NCBI RefSeq assembly: GCF_005768555.2
Contig: NZ_VCHX02000079.1
Coordinates: forward strand, 3,814-67,813
From: Streptomyces sporangiiformans
Lineage (GTDB): Bacteria > Actinomycetota > Actinomycetes > Streptomycetales > Streptomycetaceae
DNA length: 64,000 nt
Reading direction: 5' to 3'
The notes below the pieces were generated by a model. That model had not been told where the DNA came from. It saw nothing but the letters and a program-made list of their open reading frames with translations, and ran no database searches. Every line of letters begins with the position of its first letter. The stretch's first letter is position 1. The translations under genes were made by a program, and so were the position numbers. Below are positions 1-8,499 of this stretch, in pieces.

Positions 1-185
1 GTGGTCGTCCCGTAGCGTGAGGGCGCGCTCCCCGCCAGTGCGCGCCGTACCGCCGCGTCGTCCAGGGCGCGGCCGTGCTCGGGCGTGCCCGCGTCGGCGC
101 TCGCGAGCTGCCACGCGCCCAGTCCGCCCGCGCCCGTGCCGACGGCGACCCAGGCCGCGGTCACCAGGGCGCTGCGCCACTTCAC
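1..185 (-). CDS. Putative membrane-anchored or secreted protein (N-terminal part)
   Basis: Only the first 61 codons lie in the window. Translation from GTG at 185 gives a basic start (MKWRSALVT), one hydrophobic stretch (about residues 5-27) and then an Ala/Gly/Arg-rich region, which fits a signal anchor or signal peptide. A GAGGAGAG ribosome site lies about 8-10 bases upstream of the GTG. The gene is divergent from the response regulator at 381, so the two may share a control region. The family cannot be recognised from this fragment. Confidence 0.5.
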   Translation of the reverse strand, partial: MKWRSALVTAAWVAVGTGAGGLGAWQLASADAGTPEHGRALDDAAVRRALAGSAPSRYGTT

Positions 186-380
186 GGGACGACCACCTCT
201 CCTCGACGACGTCAGGGGCTCGTACGCGTCTGTCCCGCACCGACGTGCGGAAGACACCGCAGGACCCTGCCGCACCTTTCCCTAAAGCCGGGTTAAGACA
301 CCTGCAAGGATGCCCTCCTGAGGTCCCGTCTGTTCACCTGGATTACATCCCGGGTCCACCATCTGGCTACCGTGTCCGTC

Positions 381-1094
381 ATGGCCCACCTACTGGTCGT
401 CGAGGACGATCCCGCGCTGCGCGGCGCCCTGGTGCGCGCTCTGCGGGACAAGGGACACGCGGTCGCGACGGCGCCCAGCGGGATGGCGGGACTCGACGCG
501 GCCGTGAACAGTCCGCCGCACCTGGTCGTCCTGGACCTGGCACTGCCGGACGTGGACGGCGGGCAGGTGCTGCGGATGCTGCGGGCGGTCAGTGACGTCC
601 CGGTGATCGTGGCGACCGCACGGGACGAGGAGCCGGAGATGGTCGCGCTGCTGGAGGGCGGCGCCGACGACTACATCGTGAAGCCGTTCGGGGCGGCCCA
701 GCTCGACGCGCGGATCAAGGCGGTGCTGCGGCGGCTGGGCCCGGCCGAACCCGAGGAGCCGCTACGGGTGGGCGGGCTCGTCGTGGACCCGGCGGCCCGC
801 GAGGTCGCCTTGGACGGCCGGGCCCTCGACCTCACCCCCCGGGAGTTCGACCTGCTCGCCCACCTGGCCCGCCGCGCCGGCCAGGTCGTCTCCCGTCGCG
901 AGCTCCTCGCCGAGGTCTGGCAGCAGCCGCTGGGTGGCGCCGACAAGACCGTCGACGTCCATCTGTCGTGGCTGCGGCGGAAGTTGGGGGAGACAGCCCA
1001 GGCCCCGCGCTATCTGCACACGGTCCGCACCGTGGGGGTGAAGCTGATGGTGCCCATGCCCGACGGAGAGACCGGCGACGCGGGAGAGCCGTAG
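381..1094 (+). CDS. OmpR/PhoB-family response regulator
   Basis: DNA-binding partner of the histidine kinase that follows. From ATG 381 the receiver domain covers about residues 1-115: acidic pair ED-D at 8-10, phosphoacceptor Asp52 in LVVLDLALPD, and the conserved Lys in VKPFGAAQLD. A winged-helix output domain follows (LTPREFDLLAHLA, VDVHLSWLRRKL). Length (about 237 aa) is normal for the family. GTG 372 is an alternative start three codons earlier, and neither start has a strong ribosome site. The stop overlaps the kinase GTG by one base (TAGTG), so the pair is translationally coupled. A GGTTAAG box at 291-297 upstream resembles boxes in front of the DUF4956 operon. Confidence 0.93.
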   Translation: MAHLLVVEDDPALRGALVRALRDKGHAVATAPSGMAGLDAAVNSPPHLVVLDLALPDVDGGQVLRMLRAVSDVPVIVATARDEEPEMVALLEGGADDYIVKPFGAAQLDARIKAVLRRLGPAEPEEPLRVGGLVVDPAAREVALDGRALDLTPREFDLLAHLARRAGQVVSRRELLAEVWQQPLGGADKTVDVHLSWLRRKLGETAQAPRYLHTVRTVGVKLMVPMPDGETGDAGEP

Positions 1095-2434
1095 TGCGGC
1101 GCCGGCTGCTCCTGCTGACCGGGGCCACGACCGCCCTCGTCCTGGCCGCCCTGCTGGTGCCCCTCACACTGCTCACCCGGACACACGCCGCCGACCGGGC
1201 CACCGCGGAGGCGACCGCGCGGGCACAGTGGGTGGCGTCCGCTGTGGGCCCCGTACTGGCGGACGGTGCGCGTGGGGCGGCGGCAGCCGAACAAACCGTG
1301 CGGAGCGCCAACGGCGCCGGTCTTCCCCGGACCTCGCTGATCCTCGCCGGCGGCGCCGTCGTCGGCGCCCCCGCGCAGGTCACGGACGCGGTCCGGCTCG
1401 CGCGTACAGGGCGGGCGTTCACCTATGAGCTGTCCGACGGCGGACGGGTCGTGCTGGTCCCGGTACACGGCGCCCCGGACGGCACGGCGGTGGTGCAAGT
1501 GGCCCTGAGCTCCGGGCAGTTGCGCGACGGAGTCCTGGCGTCCTGGCTGGTACTGGCCGGGATAGGCGCGGGCCTCGTCCTCCTGGGACTCGTGCTCGCC
1601 GACCGGCTGGGCGCGCGGCTGGTAAGCGCGACGCGCTCCCTGGCCAAGACGGCGGACCGGCTGGCCGCAGGCGACCTGACCGCCCGCGCAGAACCGGCCG
1701 GACCACCGGAACTGCGCCTGATCGGGGACCAGCTGAACCGACTCGCCACCCGCATCGACGAACTCCTCGCGGCGGAACGCGAGAACGCCGCCGATCTCGC
1801 CCACCGCCTCCGCACCCCCGTCGCCGCACTCCGGCTGGACGCCGAAACCCTGCGTGACCCCGCCGAGGCCGAACGGATCACGACGGGCGTGGCCGCACTG
1901 GAGCAGGGCGTCGACGAGGTCATCCGCCGGGCCCGGCGCCCCCTGCGGGAGACCGAGCCCTCCTGCGACCTGTCGACCGTCGCTCGCGAACGGACCGCGT
2001 TCTGGCTGCCGTTGGCCGAGGACCAGGACCGTGCCGTCGAGATCGACACCCCGCCCGGCCCCCTTCATGTTCCCGTCCCGACCGACGAACTGGCCGCCGT
2101 ACTGGATGCGTTGATCGGCAACGTGCTCGACCACACCCCCCAGGGCACGGGCTTCCGCGTCACGGTCCGGACGGCGGGTGGCCCCGCGGAGCTCCTGGTG
2201 GAGGACGAGGGCCCTGGCTTCACCCACGGCGGCGGCCCCCATCCCACCGTGCGCGGCACCAGCGGCGCGGGTTCCACCGGCCTCGGCCTGGACATCGCCC
2301 GCCGTACGGCGGAGGAGGCGGGCGGCACGTTCACGGCGGAGAGCGCACCGGGGGCAAGGGTGACGCTCGCGTTCCCGAAGGCCGCGGGCCGACCGCCCGC
2401 TCCTGCGTCCGACGGCCGTCGGACGACCACCTGA
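1094..2434 (+). CDS. Sensor histidine kinase (HAMP-HisKA-HATPase)
   Basis: Membrane sensor kinase, 446 aa from GTG 1094. Two membrane segments (about 5-27 and 148-168) bracket an extracytoplasmic region of about 120 residues. A HAMP segment follows (ADRLGARLVSATRSL...AAGDLTARAE), then the H-box LAHRLRTP with the predicted phosphorylated His237, and a C-terminal ATPase domain with N-box (GNVLDHTP), G1 (VEDEGPGF) and G2 (GSTGLGLDIARR). GTG 1094 is chosen because it overlaps the regulator stop and starts just before the first membrane helix; the open frame extends upstream into the regulator gene. The signal sensed is not evident. Confidence 0.93.
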   Translation: MRRRLLLLTGATTALVLAALLVPLTLLTRTHAADRATAEATARAQWVASAVGPVLADGARGAAAAEQTVRSANGAGLPRTSLILAGGAVVGAPAQVTDAVRLARTGRAFTYELSDGGRVVLVPVHGAPDGTAVVQVALSSGQLRDGVLASWLVLAGIGAGLVLLGLVLADRLGARLVSATRSLAKTADRLAAGDLTARAEPAGPPELRLIGDQLNRLATRIDELLAAERENAADLAHRLRTPVAALRLDAETLRDPAEAERITTGVAALEQGVDEVIRRARRPLRETEPSCDLSTVARERTAFWLPLAEDQDRAVEIDTPPGPLHVPVPTDELAAVLDALIGNVLDHTPQGTGFRVTVRTAGGPAELLVEDEGPGFTHGGGPHPTVRGTSGAGSTGLGLDIARRTAEEAGGTFTAESAPGARVTLAFPKAAGRPPAPASDGRRTTT

Positions 2435-2438
2435 CCGC

Positions 2439-3248
2439 TTACGGGAACACCGTCCGCACCGCCCGCGCCCACGCGTTCGCCCCCAGCTCCGGACGTACGG
2501 CCGCCAGTCCCGCGCTGTACTTGGTGAAGCCGGCCGGCCGCACCCCGTACCCGTGCAGCATCCGGTCCGCCTGCGTCAGGTGTCCCCGTGTCTTCGTCTC
2601 GACGAGCACGAGCCCACCGTCCGCGACGGCTCGCCCGCCCCGCGCCTCGTCCCGCACGACCAGCCCTGCGTCACACGTCACCCGCTGTCCCTCGGCGACG
2701 AACGTGACGCGCCGGTAGTCCGTGCGCAGGGAGGGCACGAGACCGTACGGGACGTCGAGCGTGCCGTACGACTCCCGCAGCACTCGGGCCAGGAACCGGA
2801 GCCGCGTCGCGTCGAGCGGCCGGTCGCCCCCGGCCATCCGCTGCCGGTGCTTCACCGTCTCGCCTCGCCCACTCTTGAGCTTGACCTCGAACTGCCGCTC
2901 CCCGCTGTCCTCGTACACCCGCTCCCTGATCCGGAACCGGCGCCGGCGCCCCTGCCGGTGGTCGTGAAAGGTGCGCAGCTCCGGGGTGTCGTAGTAGGTG
3001 GAGCGGTACCGGAAGCAGCGCAGACCGTCGATGGCGAGGACACGGAAGGCGGGGCGGCCGCCGGGCCGGCGTGGATCGGTCAGCCGGGCCGCGAAGTCCT
3101 CGAAGACGGATACCGGTACGACGTAGCTGTTGTCATGGCGTGCCAGTAACTCGGCACGGGAGTTCAGCTCGGCCAGCGACATCGGGTGCGCGGCGACCGC
3201 GGCCCGCTCGACGGCGCCCAGGGCCTCGGGAGGCATACCGCTCACCAT
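2439..3248 (-). CDS. VTC-domain (polyphosphate polymerase-like) protein
   Basis: A tunnel-fold domain like the catalytic domain of yeast Vtc4 and bacterial VTC proteins. Paired basic and acidic residues typical of the triphosphate tunnel are seen: RYRSTYYDT, RRRRFRIRERVY, FEVKLKSGRGETVKHR and, near the end, LVETKT. Length 269 aa. ATG 3248 is chosen because it sits in an ATGGTGA overlap with the stop of the DUF4956 gene, a sign of coupling; an open frame continues further upstream. DUF4956 and VTC genes are commonly neighbours, but whether bacterial members make polyphosphate is not established by this sequence. It converges on the kinase gene with a 4-base gap. Confidence 0.85.
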   Translation of the reverse strand: MVSGMPPEALGAVERAAVAAHPMSLAELNSRAELLARHDNSYVVPVSVFEDFAARLTDPRRPGGRPAFRVLAIDGLRCFRYRSTYYDTPELRTFHDHRQGRRRRFRIRERVYEDSGERQFEVKLKSGRGETVKHRQRMAGGDRPLDATRLRFLARVLRESYGTLDVPYGLVPSLRTDYRRVTFVAEGQRVTCDAGLVVRDEARGGRAVADGGLVLVETKTRGHLTQADRMLHGYGVRPAGFTKYSAGLAAVRPELGANAWARAVRTVFP

Positions 3249-3916
3249 GCGGCCGGCTCCTTCGGCGTGGTGCGCGGCGTGGGCGAGCCGGATGCGCCGC
3301 GGGGCCGGGACACCAGAGACGTACGGACTGTACGAGCCGCCTGCACCCCGTGGGCTGCCCGGTACCGTACCTCCACCACGGTCAGGTCCCGCACATAGTC
3401 CACCTCGCGCACCGTCCACCCGTACGGTTCCCCGAGCCGTCGGCGCAACTCCGCACGGAGGGCTTCTTCGTCCTCATGCACAACGTCCAGCGTGACGACC
3501 GTGCGCCGCTCACGCGCGTACAGGCGCGGGTGATCGGCCGCGTACAGAACGAGCAGGAGCACCCCCGCGAGAGATGTGGCGATGCCGAGGCCCAGCCCGG
3601 GGAGCCCGCACAGCAGCCCCAGGACCAGGGTCGTGAAGTAGTACGCCACCTCCTGGTGCCGCACCGAGTCCGAGCGCAGCCGGACGATCGACAGGACTCC
3701 GAACAGCCCGAACCCCAGCGCCAACCCACCGTCTTCGCCGACACGACCGAGCGCGGCAACGACCGCGAACAGCGCGACGTTGAGCGCGAGATAGGCGGGC
3801 ACGAGCTCGCGCCTGTGATGCCGGCGGTGGAAGACACCGCACGTCAGCAAGGTCACCGCGACCAGATCGAGCCCGAGGTGGGCGGCCATCACTCCAAGAT
3901 TTCCTGTGCTGTCCAT
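3242..3916 (-). CDS. DUF4956 family membrane protein
   Basis: Integral membrane protein of 224 aa. From ATG 3916 it shows four hydrophobic segments (LGLDLVAVTLLTCGVF; AYLALNVALFAVVAAL; the YYFTTLVLGLLCG region; LGIATSLAGVLLLVLYA) and the family motif LALGFGLFGVLSIVRLRSD. A soluble C-terminal part of about 90 residues follows (TVVTLDVVHEDEEALRAEL). It is the first gene of a two-gene operon with the VTC protein. Two GGTTAAA boxes exactly 22 bp apart upstream (3940 and 3962) suggest control by the adjacent OmpR-type regulator. The function of DUF4956 is unknown. Confidence 0.85.
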   Translation of the reverse strand: MDSTGNLGVMAAHLGLDLVAVTLLTCGVFHRRHHRRELVPAYLALNVALFAVVAALGRVGEDGGLALGFGLFGVLSIVRLRSDSVRHQEVAYYFTTLVLGLLCGLPGLGLGIATSLAGVLLLVLYAADHPRLYARERRTVVTLDVVHEDEEALRAELRRRLGEPYGWTVREVDYVRDLTVVEVRYRAAHGVQAARTVRTSLVSRPRGASGSPTPRTTPKEPAAW

Positions 3917-3939
3917 GGCCACGACGTTAGGGAGCAAGA

Positions 3940-3968
3940 GGTTAAACGGACCGCTGCCGGGGGTTAAA
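3940..3968. promoter_or_regulatory. Direct repeat GGTTAAA, 22-bp period
   Basis: GGTTAAA occurs at 3940-3946 and 3962-3968, two helical turns apart, directly upstream of the DUF4956/VTC operon. A related GGTTAAG lies at 291-297 before the response-regulator gene. Direct repeats at 11- or 22-bp spacing are typical targets of OmpR-family regulators. Binding by the adjacent regulator is an inference. Confidence 0.45.
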
Positions 3969-4369
3969 GCAGCGGCGCCCCGGACAGCGAACAGCGCCTG
4001 CGCCGACAGGTACGGCGACTCAAGGAGCTCCGGGCCGCCGACGCGGAGGAGATCGCCCAGCTCAAGGCCGACATCGAAGCCCTCGTCCGCGCCCTGCACC
4101 AGGCGACAACAGAGAATCAGCTCCTGCGCCGGCAGTTGGTGGAGCGCACATCTGCGCTCCACGCACTGCCCATCCACCTTCGGCCGCCCGACACCGTGGC
4201 GCGCAGCGATGCCGGGCGTGACATCAACCCATGGGAGCGCCCGTCAGCGCGAGCTCGAATGTCCGCTGGGGCCACCCTGCACATGCCCCTGGAGGCGGTG
4301 GGGCGCTGGGCTGAAGAACACATCGCCGAAGTCCTCGCGGCGCGCGAGGCCTACGACGCCCGCCGCTGA
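3968..4369 (+). pseudogene. 5'-truncated coiled-coil protein fragment
   Basis: An open frame runs from just after a TAA at 3965 to TGA at 4367, with no start codon before a strongly helical segment (RRLKELRAADAEEIAQLKAD, TTENQLLRRQLVERT). It ends in EHIAEVLAAREAYDARR. Heptad-like Leu spacing suggests a coiled coil. Proteins of this shape are found beside integrases of mobile elements (DUF6262-like), but the match is from memory. The missing N-terminus and the absence of a start mark it as a remnant; an internal ATG at 4136 could only give 77 residues. Confidence 0.45.
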
Positions 4370-4435
4370 TTCCCCGCTCTTGTGCCTGTTTCTGTACGTC
4401 GTCCACGGCGGCTTGACGCGCTGTTGCGAGGCCCC

Positions 4436-5098
4436 TCAAGGAGGATTCTTATCGCCGTGCGGGAAGCCGTACCGTCCCTGCAACTGAACGAAGCGGGCCG
4501 CGGTGAGAACCCACCGCTGCTCCAGCCCCGATGCGGTACGAAGGAAGCAGACGACCTGTTCGTGTCCGCCCGGCCCGATCGGCTGTACCAGGCGGCCGGA
4601 CGGCCGCACCTGCGCGATCAGCGGTGCGGGTACCTCCGGGAACGCGGCCGAGACGATGACCGCGTCGTACGGAGCGCGGTCCGGCACACCGCCGCTGCCG
4701 TCGCCGACTCGCAGTTCTACGTTTCGTACCCGCTGCCGTGCGAGATTGTCGCGCGCCTGCCGGGCGATGTCCGGCCTCATCTCGATGCTGACCACGTCGT
4801 CGGCCAGCCGAGCGAGCAGGGCGGTCTGGAAGCCCAGGCCGGTCCCGATCTCGAGGACGTGCTCGCGCCCTTCCAGGCCGAGGCTCTCGATCATCATGGC
4901 GGACAGCGACGGCTGCGTGGTGACCTGGCCCTGCCCGATCGCAACCGGCACGTCCCGGTAGGCCATGGCCGACTGACTGGCCGGGACGAATTCCGCCCGG
5001 GGCGTCGTCCGCACGGCCTCGAGCAGCCGCTCGTCCTTGATCCCGGCGGCTCTGAGGGCCTGCACGAGATCCGCGGGCTCCTTGGACACGGCGCTCAT
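4436..5098 (-). CDS. pcm: Protein-L-isoaspartate O-methyltransferase
   Basis: S-adenosylmethionine-dependent enzyme that methylates isoaspartyl residues in damaged proteins so they can return to aspartate. The 220-aa protein has the family layout: the N-terminal segment RTTPRAEFVPAS, the substrate-side motif GQGQVTTQPSLSAMM, SAM motif I (VLEIGTGLGFQTALLA), the acidic end of the next strand (VSIEMR), and APYDAVIVSAAFPEVP as motif II. The C-terminal FVQLQGRYGF is also typical. It stands alone with no obvious operon partner. Some actinomycete copies modify ribosomally made peptides; no precursor peptide was seen beside this one. Confidence 0.9.
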   Translation of the reverse strand: MSAVSKEPADLVQALRAAGIKDERLLEAVRTTPRAEFVPASQSAMAYRDVPVAIGQGQVTTQPSLSAMMIESLGLEGREHVLEIGTGLGFQTALLARLADDVVSIEMRPDIARQARDNLARQRVRNVELRVGDGSGGVPDRAPYDAVIVSAAFPEVPAPLIAQVRPSGRLVQPIGPGGHEQVVCFLRTASGLEQRWVLTAARFVQLQGRYGFPHGDKNPP

Positions 5099-5330
5099 GG
5101 GCGGGTCACCACACCGCCAGGCTAGGCGGTCGCGTACGCCCGATACATGCCGGTCTGCTCCGACAGGCGGACCGCCGAACCGAAGACGCGAACCGCACCT
5201 GTCGCGCCGTTCAAGGCGTGAGGCGCGGAGAGCAGGTCGGCGGCGGCCTGCCGCACGATTGGGCCATCGAGTGGTTCACGATGCCCGGCGCCGGCTGCGG
5301 CGTTGCCCGAACCGGGCCCGCCCGCGGCGG

Positions 5331-5903
5331 CTACTCGGGCCGGTCTGCTCGTTCGAGCCTGGCCACCTCAAACTCCACCCGGACATCGTCGGCCAGCCGC
5401 AACGCGCCCAAGAACGCGGTGTAGGGCTTGATTCCCCAGGTGGTTTGCGTGACGGTCGCCCAGCCGCGCAGGAGACGGTCACCATTCCACTTCCCGTGCA
5501 CCGTCACCGGGTGGGTCCGGCCTTTGATGGTGAGGTCCCCGGTGATCTCGAAGGACTGGGGCGTTCCCGTGATCTTGGTGGACCGGAAGGTGATCGTGGG
5601 GTGCTCTGCGGTGTGCAGCAGGGCTGTGTCTCCCAGTGTCCGCTTGATCTCCGCCCGGTCGGCATCAGTGAGCGGCTTCAGTCCGCCCGTTCCTTCCCGG
5701 ACCTCCAGCGAGCCTGTCTCGACCGTCACCCGCACCGACGACCTGTCCGGGTCGTCGGCGGCCACCACCGCCTCCCCGGACCATCGGGCGGCCTCGATCG
5801 TGAGGTCGTGCCCCGCCCTGCGGCCCAGCCCGGCACGGCCGGTCTTGATCAAGAGGCGGCCAGTCGACGGTCCGAGCCGGTATGTTCCGTCTGTGAGCGT
5901 CAC
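5331..5903 (-). CDS. YceI family protein (lipid-binding lipocalin-like fold)
   Basis: A 190-aa YceI-like domain protein. Known members bind polyisoprenoid or other lipids in a beta-barrel. Family signatures are present: GTYRLGPSTGRL at the start, HDLTIEAARWSGEAVV, FRSTKITG, the repeat-like ITGDLTIKGRTHPVTV and a C-terminal FEVARLER. There is no signal peptide, so this copy should be cytoplasmic. It has no close partner on its strand. Confidence 0.85.
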   Translation of the reverse strand: MTLTDGTYRLGPSTGRLLIKTGRAGLGRRAGHDLTIEAARWSGEAVVAADDPDRSSVRVTVETGSLEVREGTGGLKPLTDADRAEIKRTLGDTALLHTAEHPTITFRSTKITGTPQSFEITGDLTIKGRTHPVTVHGKWNGDRLLRGWATVTQTTWGIKPYTAFLGALRLADDVRVEFEVARLERADRPE

Positions 5904-6111
5904 GGCGCCGAGGGTACGGGGCGGACGCGCCCGCGTCGTCGAGGCAGGCCGTTCGGCGTGTCCCCTGGTAGGTGCAGAACCGCCCGGTCACTGGTCAGAC
6001 GGCCGGAATTACCCGATGGCCGTGACCTCCATGTCGTGTCCGAGCGCCCCACCGTCACGCTGATGGGGGCGTGGGCTTTTTGATCCGACGGCATCCGCTT
6101 CTGCCTCTGTG

Positions 6112-6408
6112 CTACCGCTGTGGCACGGAGAGTTCGCGGCCGAAGTAAAAGCCTTCCCGCTCCTCGACCACGTACGGGGCCATGTGCGCGCGTCGCTGCG
6201 TTTCCGGCTCGGAGTTGCGCCAGGAGTCGCATGCCTCCTTGGAGTCCCAGAACGACACCCCGGTGATCTCCTGACCGTCCTCGGACCAGTACGCAAAGGC
6301 GCGGCGCAGTCCCTGGGGGTAGGGGTCCGGACGCCATTCCCTCTCGAACTCTTCCAAGGTGCCCGGCCGGAGGCGACGCGTCGTCACCCAGACGAAGTGC
6401 TCCTCCAT
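6112..6408 (-). CDS. Small ABM-like (antibiotic biosynthesis monooxygenase fold) protein
   Basis: A 98-residue protein with the ferredoxin-like ABM layout: an initial strand (HFVWVTTRRLRPGTLEEF), a middle FAYWSEDGQEITGVSFWDS and the C-terminal YVVEEREGFYFGREL. ATG 6408 is preceded by AGGAGG at good spacing, which fixes the start; the open frame extends far upstream through unrelated debris. ABM-fold proteins include quinol monooxygenases, but many only bind small molecules, so the activity is open. The 48-bp repeat at 6459-6506 lies just upstream. Confidence 0.65.
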   Translation of the reverse strand: MEEHFVWVTTRRLRPGTLEEFEREWRPDPYPQGLRRAFAYWSEDGQEITGVSFWDSKEACDSWRNSEPETQRRAHMAPYVVEEREGFYFGRELSVPQR

Positions 6409-6458
6409 CGCAGCCTCCTCCCAAAGCCGATGCGGCTTACCGACTACTTTCAGACCAC

Positions 6459-6506
6459 CGTAGGCCCGAAGCACCGCTTCCGCCTGCGCGGCGATCGACG
6501 AACCGC
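6459..6506. repeat. 48-bp repeat, copy 1 (second copy at 23123-23170)
   Basis: The 48 bases here recur without mismatch at 23123-23170 in the same orientation. Read on the minus strand both copies encode SSIAAQAEAVLRAY. In the second copy this is part of a short reading frame with its own start; here only the core remains. It is the debris of a small gene of unknown family. Confidence 0.8.
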
Positions 6507-6835
6507 GCCGAGCATCCCCGGCGCGGTTCCGGGCTGCGGCTCCCTGGTGCCCTGGTGTCATCGGTGTGTGCGGGGCGGGTTCTCGCCGGGCCGCGTTGAG
6601 CAAGACGTAGGCGTACCGTCGCTCGCAGCTCCACCAGGAGGGCCTCCAGCCAGGCCACCGCGGTCTCCAGGTCCCGCAGCACCCGTCGAGATCGGGAACG
6701 GGCCGGCATGCCGGGGGAGCGGTCGGCAATCGATAACGCCGGGCGCAGGGGCTGAATCTACGGAACCGTGCTCGTCGACATCGAGACACGGCGGCCTGTG
6801 GGCCTACTGCCGGACCGTGAGGCCGACACGCTGAC

Positions 6836-6943
6836 GGCCTGACTGGCGAGGCGGTAGGAGCCGGTGCCGGTTTCGATGATCGTGCCGTTGAAGGTGAGTG
6901 AAGGTGAGGCGGTCGAGATGGCCACGTACAGTCTCAGATCTGT
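6836..6943 (-). pseudogene. istB-like ATPase C-terminal remnant (IS21 family)
   Basis: The minus strand reads LTFNGTIIETGTGSYRLAS, the very end of IstB transposition helper proteins, preceded by a damaged version of the usual DPRLCAAIVDRLTF segment. Nothing of the ATPase core or of istA remains. A longer relative lies at 42630-42950. From 6507 to 6835 and from 6944 to about 7200 no other gene was recognised. Confidence 0.6.
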
Positions 6944-7204
6944 GTCCCGCACAGGCCATAACTGGAGTTAACGCAGGTTTCCCCAAACGCGCGGCGGCTG
7001 GTTCGGCGCAGGTGCGCATCCTGCGCGGGGCGATCCCACGAGGGCGCGAGATTTTCGCAATTACGGGCGGATTCCGCGAGCGGAACCAGGAACTTGCTCG
7101 TTCATGCGTGAATCCGGAAGGCGCTGCTCAGGCGATCCATCCCTCACCGTGTCGGTGACGGTCCAACCCCACAGCTGAGAACTCGTCCTCTCCGGCGCTC
7201 GCCA

Positions 7205-8046
7205 CGACGCCCAGACGTCGAAGTGCCTGCGAGATGGCGCGTGGCCCACGGCCTGCGCCGTGACCCAGCGCGTGTCGGTGAAGGCCTCGGCGCCCGCCGC
7301 GATGGACTGGTCGTTGACGTGGACGATGCCGGTACGCAGACGGCTCGCGACCTTCAGGCCCTTCGCCAGATTCTCGGTGATGGCGCCCGCGGTCAGCCCG
7401 TAGTGAGTGTCGTTGGCGAGCGCGAGGGCCTGGTCGGCGCTGTCGATCACGTGGGCCACGGTCGCCGGACCGAAGATCTCGTCGTAGTAGACCTTCATCT
7501 CCTTGGTGACCCCGGTGAGGACGACCGGGCGGATCAGCGTGCCCGGCTCCTCGATGTCGCCGGTGCCCGCGGCCAGTTCGGCACCCTGGGAGACCGGGTC
7601 CGCGACGAGTGCCGAGGCCCGGCGGGCGGCGGCCGCGTTCACGACCGGGCCGACCCGCCGTGCCAGGGTCGCTCTGATCGCCGTACGGCAGTGCCTGGAC
7701 GCGGGCGGCGAACTTGGCCGTGAATTCGTCGGCGACCGCACGGTGGACGATGACCCGGTCCACGCACCTGCAGATCTGCCCCGCGTTCATGAAGGAGCCG
7801 AAGACCGCGGCGTCCACCGCGTAGTCGACGTCCGCGTCCTTGCGGCGCGGCCGACCTCCGTGGAACCGGTGAAGTCGACCATCCGCACCCGGGGGTCGGC
7901 TGTCAGCGCGGAGACCACCTCGGCGGCGTCGGCGCGGTCTTTGGTGACGACGTTGAGCACGCCCGCGGGCAGTCCGGCCTCGTGCAGTACGTCCGAGATC
8001 AGCAGACCGCAGGCGATCGGTGCGTCCTCGCTGGATGGTCGTGCGG
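7205..8046 (-). pseudogene. Aldehyde dehydrogenase (benzaldehyde/vanillin type), truncated and frameshifted
   Basis: Pieces of an NAD(P)-dependent aldehyde dehydrogenase are spread over at least two frames on the minus strand. In order: GSFMNAGQICRCVDRVIVHR with the catalytic Cys, LPYGDQSDPG, then after a frameshift (near 7680) AAARRASALVADPVSQGAEL, VYYDEIFGPATVAHV and AFTDTRWVTAQAVGH. The N-terminal cofactor-binding half is missing and the 5' end runs into mixed frames. It follows the DoxX gene and so may once have ended the catabolic operon. Confidence 0.75.
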
Positions 8047-8075
8047 GTGGGCATCAGGAAGGCTTCCGGATGGGG

Positions 8076-8423
8076 TCACGCGGTGAGAAGGGCAACGAGA
8101 TAGCCGGCGACCAGGAGGGCGCACACGACCGCAGGGGCGAATCCACGTGCCCTGTCCCCGTTGCGCAGGTGCGTGATCACGGCACCGGCCATCAGCAGCA
8201 GCAACCCGGCACCGGCCAGAGCGCCCAGCAGCGGCACGGCCAGGCCGAGGGCCACACCGGCGGCACCCGCCACCTCGAGAACTCCGATGACGCGATATGC
8301 CGAGACGGAGAAGCCCGACTGCGCGGCCAACTCCCGCATCGGTGCCACAGCGAGGATCTTGGGCACCCCGAAGGCCACGAAGAGCAACGCGACAAGACAG
8401 GCCAGGGCGACGGAAAGGGTCAT
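8076..8423 (-). CDS. DoxX family membrane protein
   Basis: A 115-aa protein with four hydrophobic segments (LSVALACLVALLFVAFGVPK; YRVIGVLEVAGAAGVALGLA; PLLGALAGAGLLLLMAGAVI; FAPAVVCALLVAGYLVALL). The first-helix motif FGVPKIL and the GVLEVAGAAG segment are typical of DoxX-like proteins, which accompany redox enzymes. It lies 76 bp downstream of the acetoacetate-CoA ligase gene on the same strand and is probably part of that operon. Its role there is unknown. Confidence 0.8.
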   Translation of the reverse strand: MTLSVALACLVALLFVAFGVPKILAVAPMRELAAQSGFSVSAYRVIGVLEVAGAAGVALGLAVPLLGALAGAGLLLLMAGAVITHLRNGDRARGFAPAVVCALLVAGYLVALLTA

Positions 8424-8499
8424 GGGTTTCCTTGGGGTGAATCAGATGTCGAGGGCTCCGCCTGGTGGCGGGCGTACGGCGTTGGGGCCGGAGGGGACG

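Noticed and set aside
1010..2242. Long minus-strand frame across the histidine kinase
   Set aside because: No domain or start site; the plus strand has all kinase motifs.
5218..5424. Short plus-strand frame near pcm that could be a peptide substrate for the methyltransferase (RiPP precursor)
   Set aside because: No ribosome site, no known precursor pattern, and it overlaps the YceI gene end; distance and direction to pcm do not support a pair.
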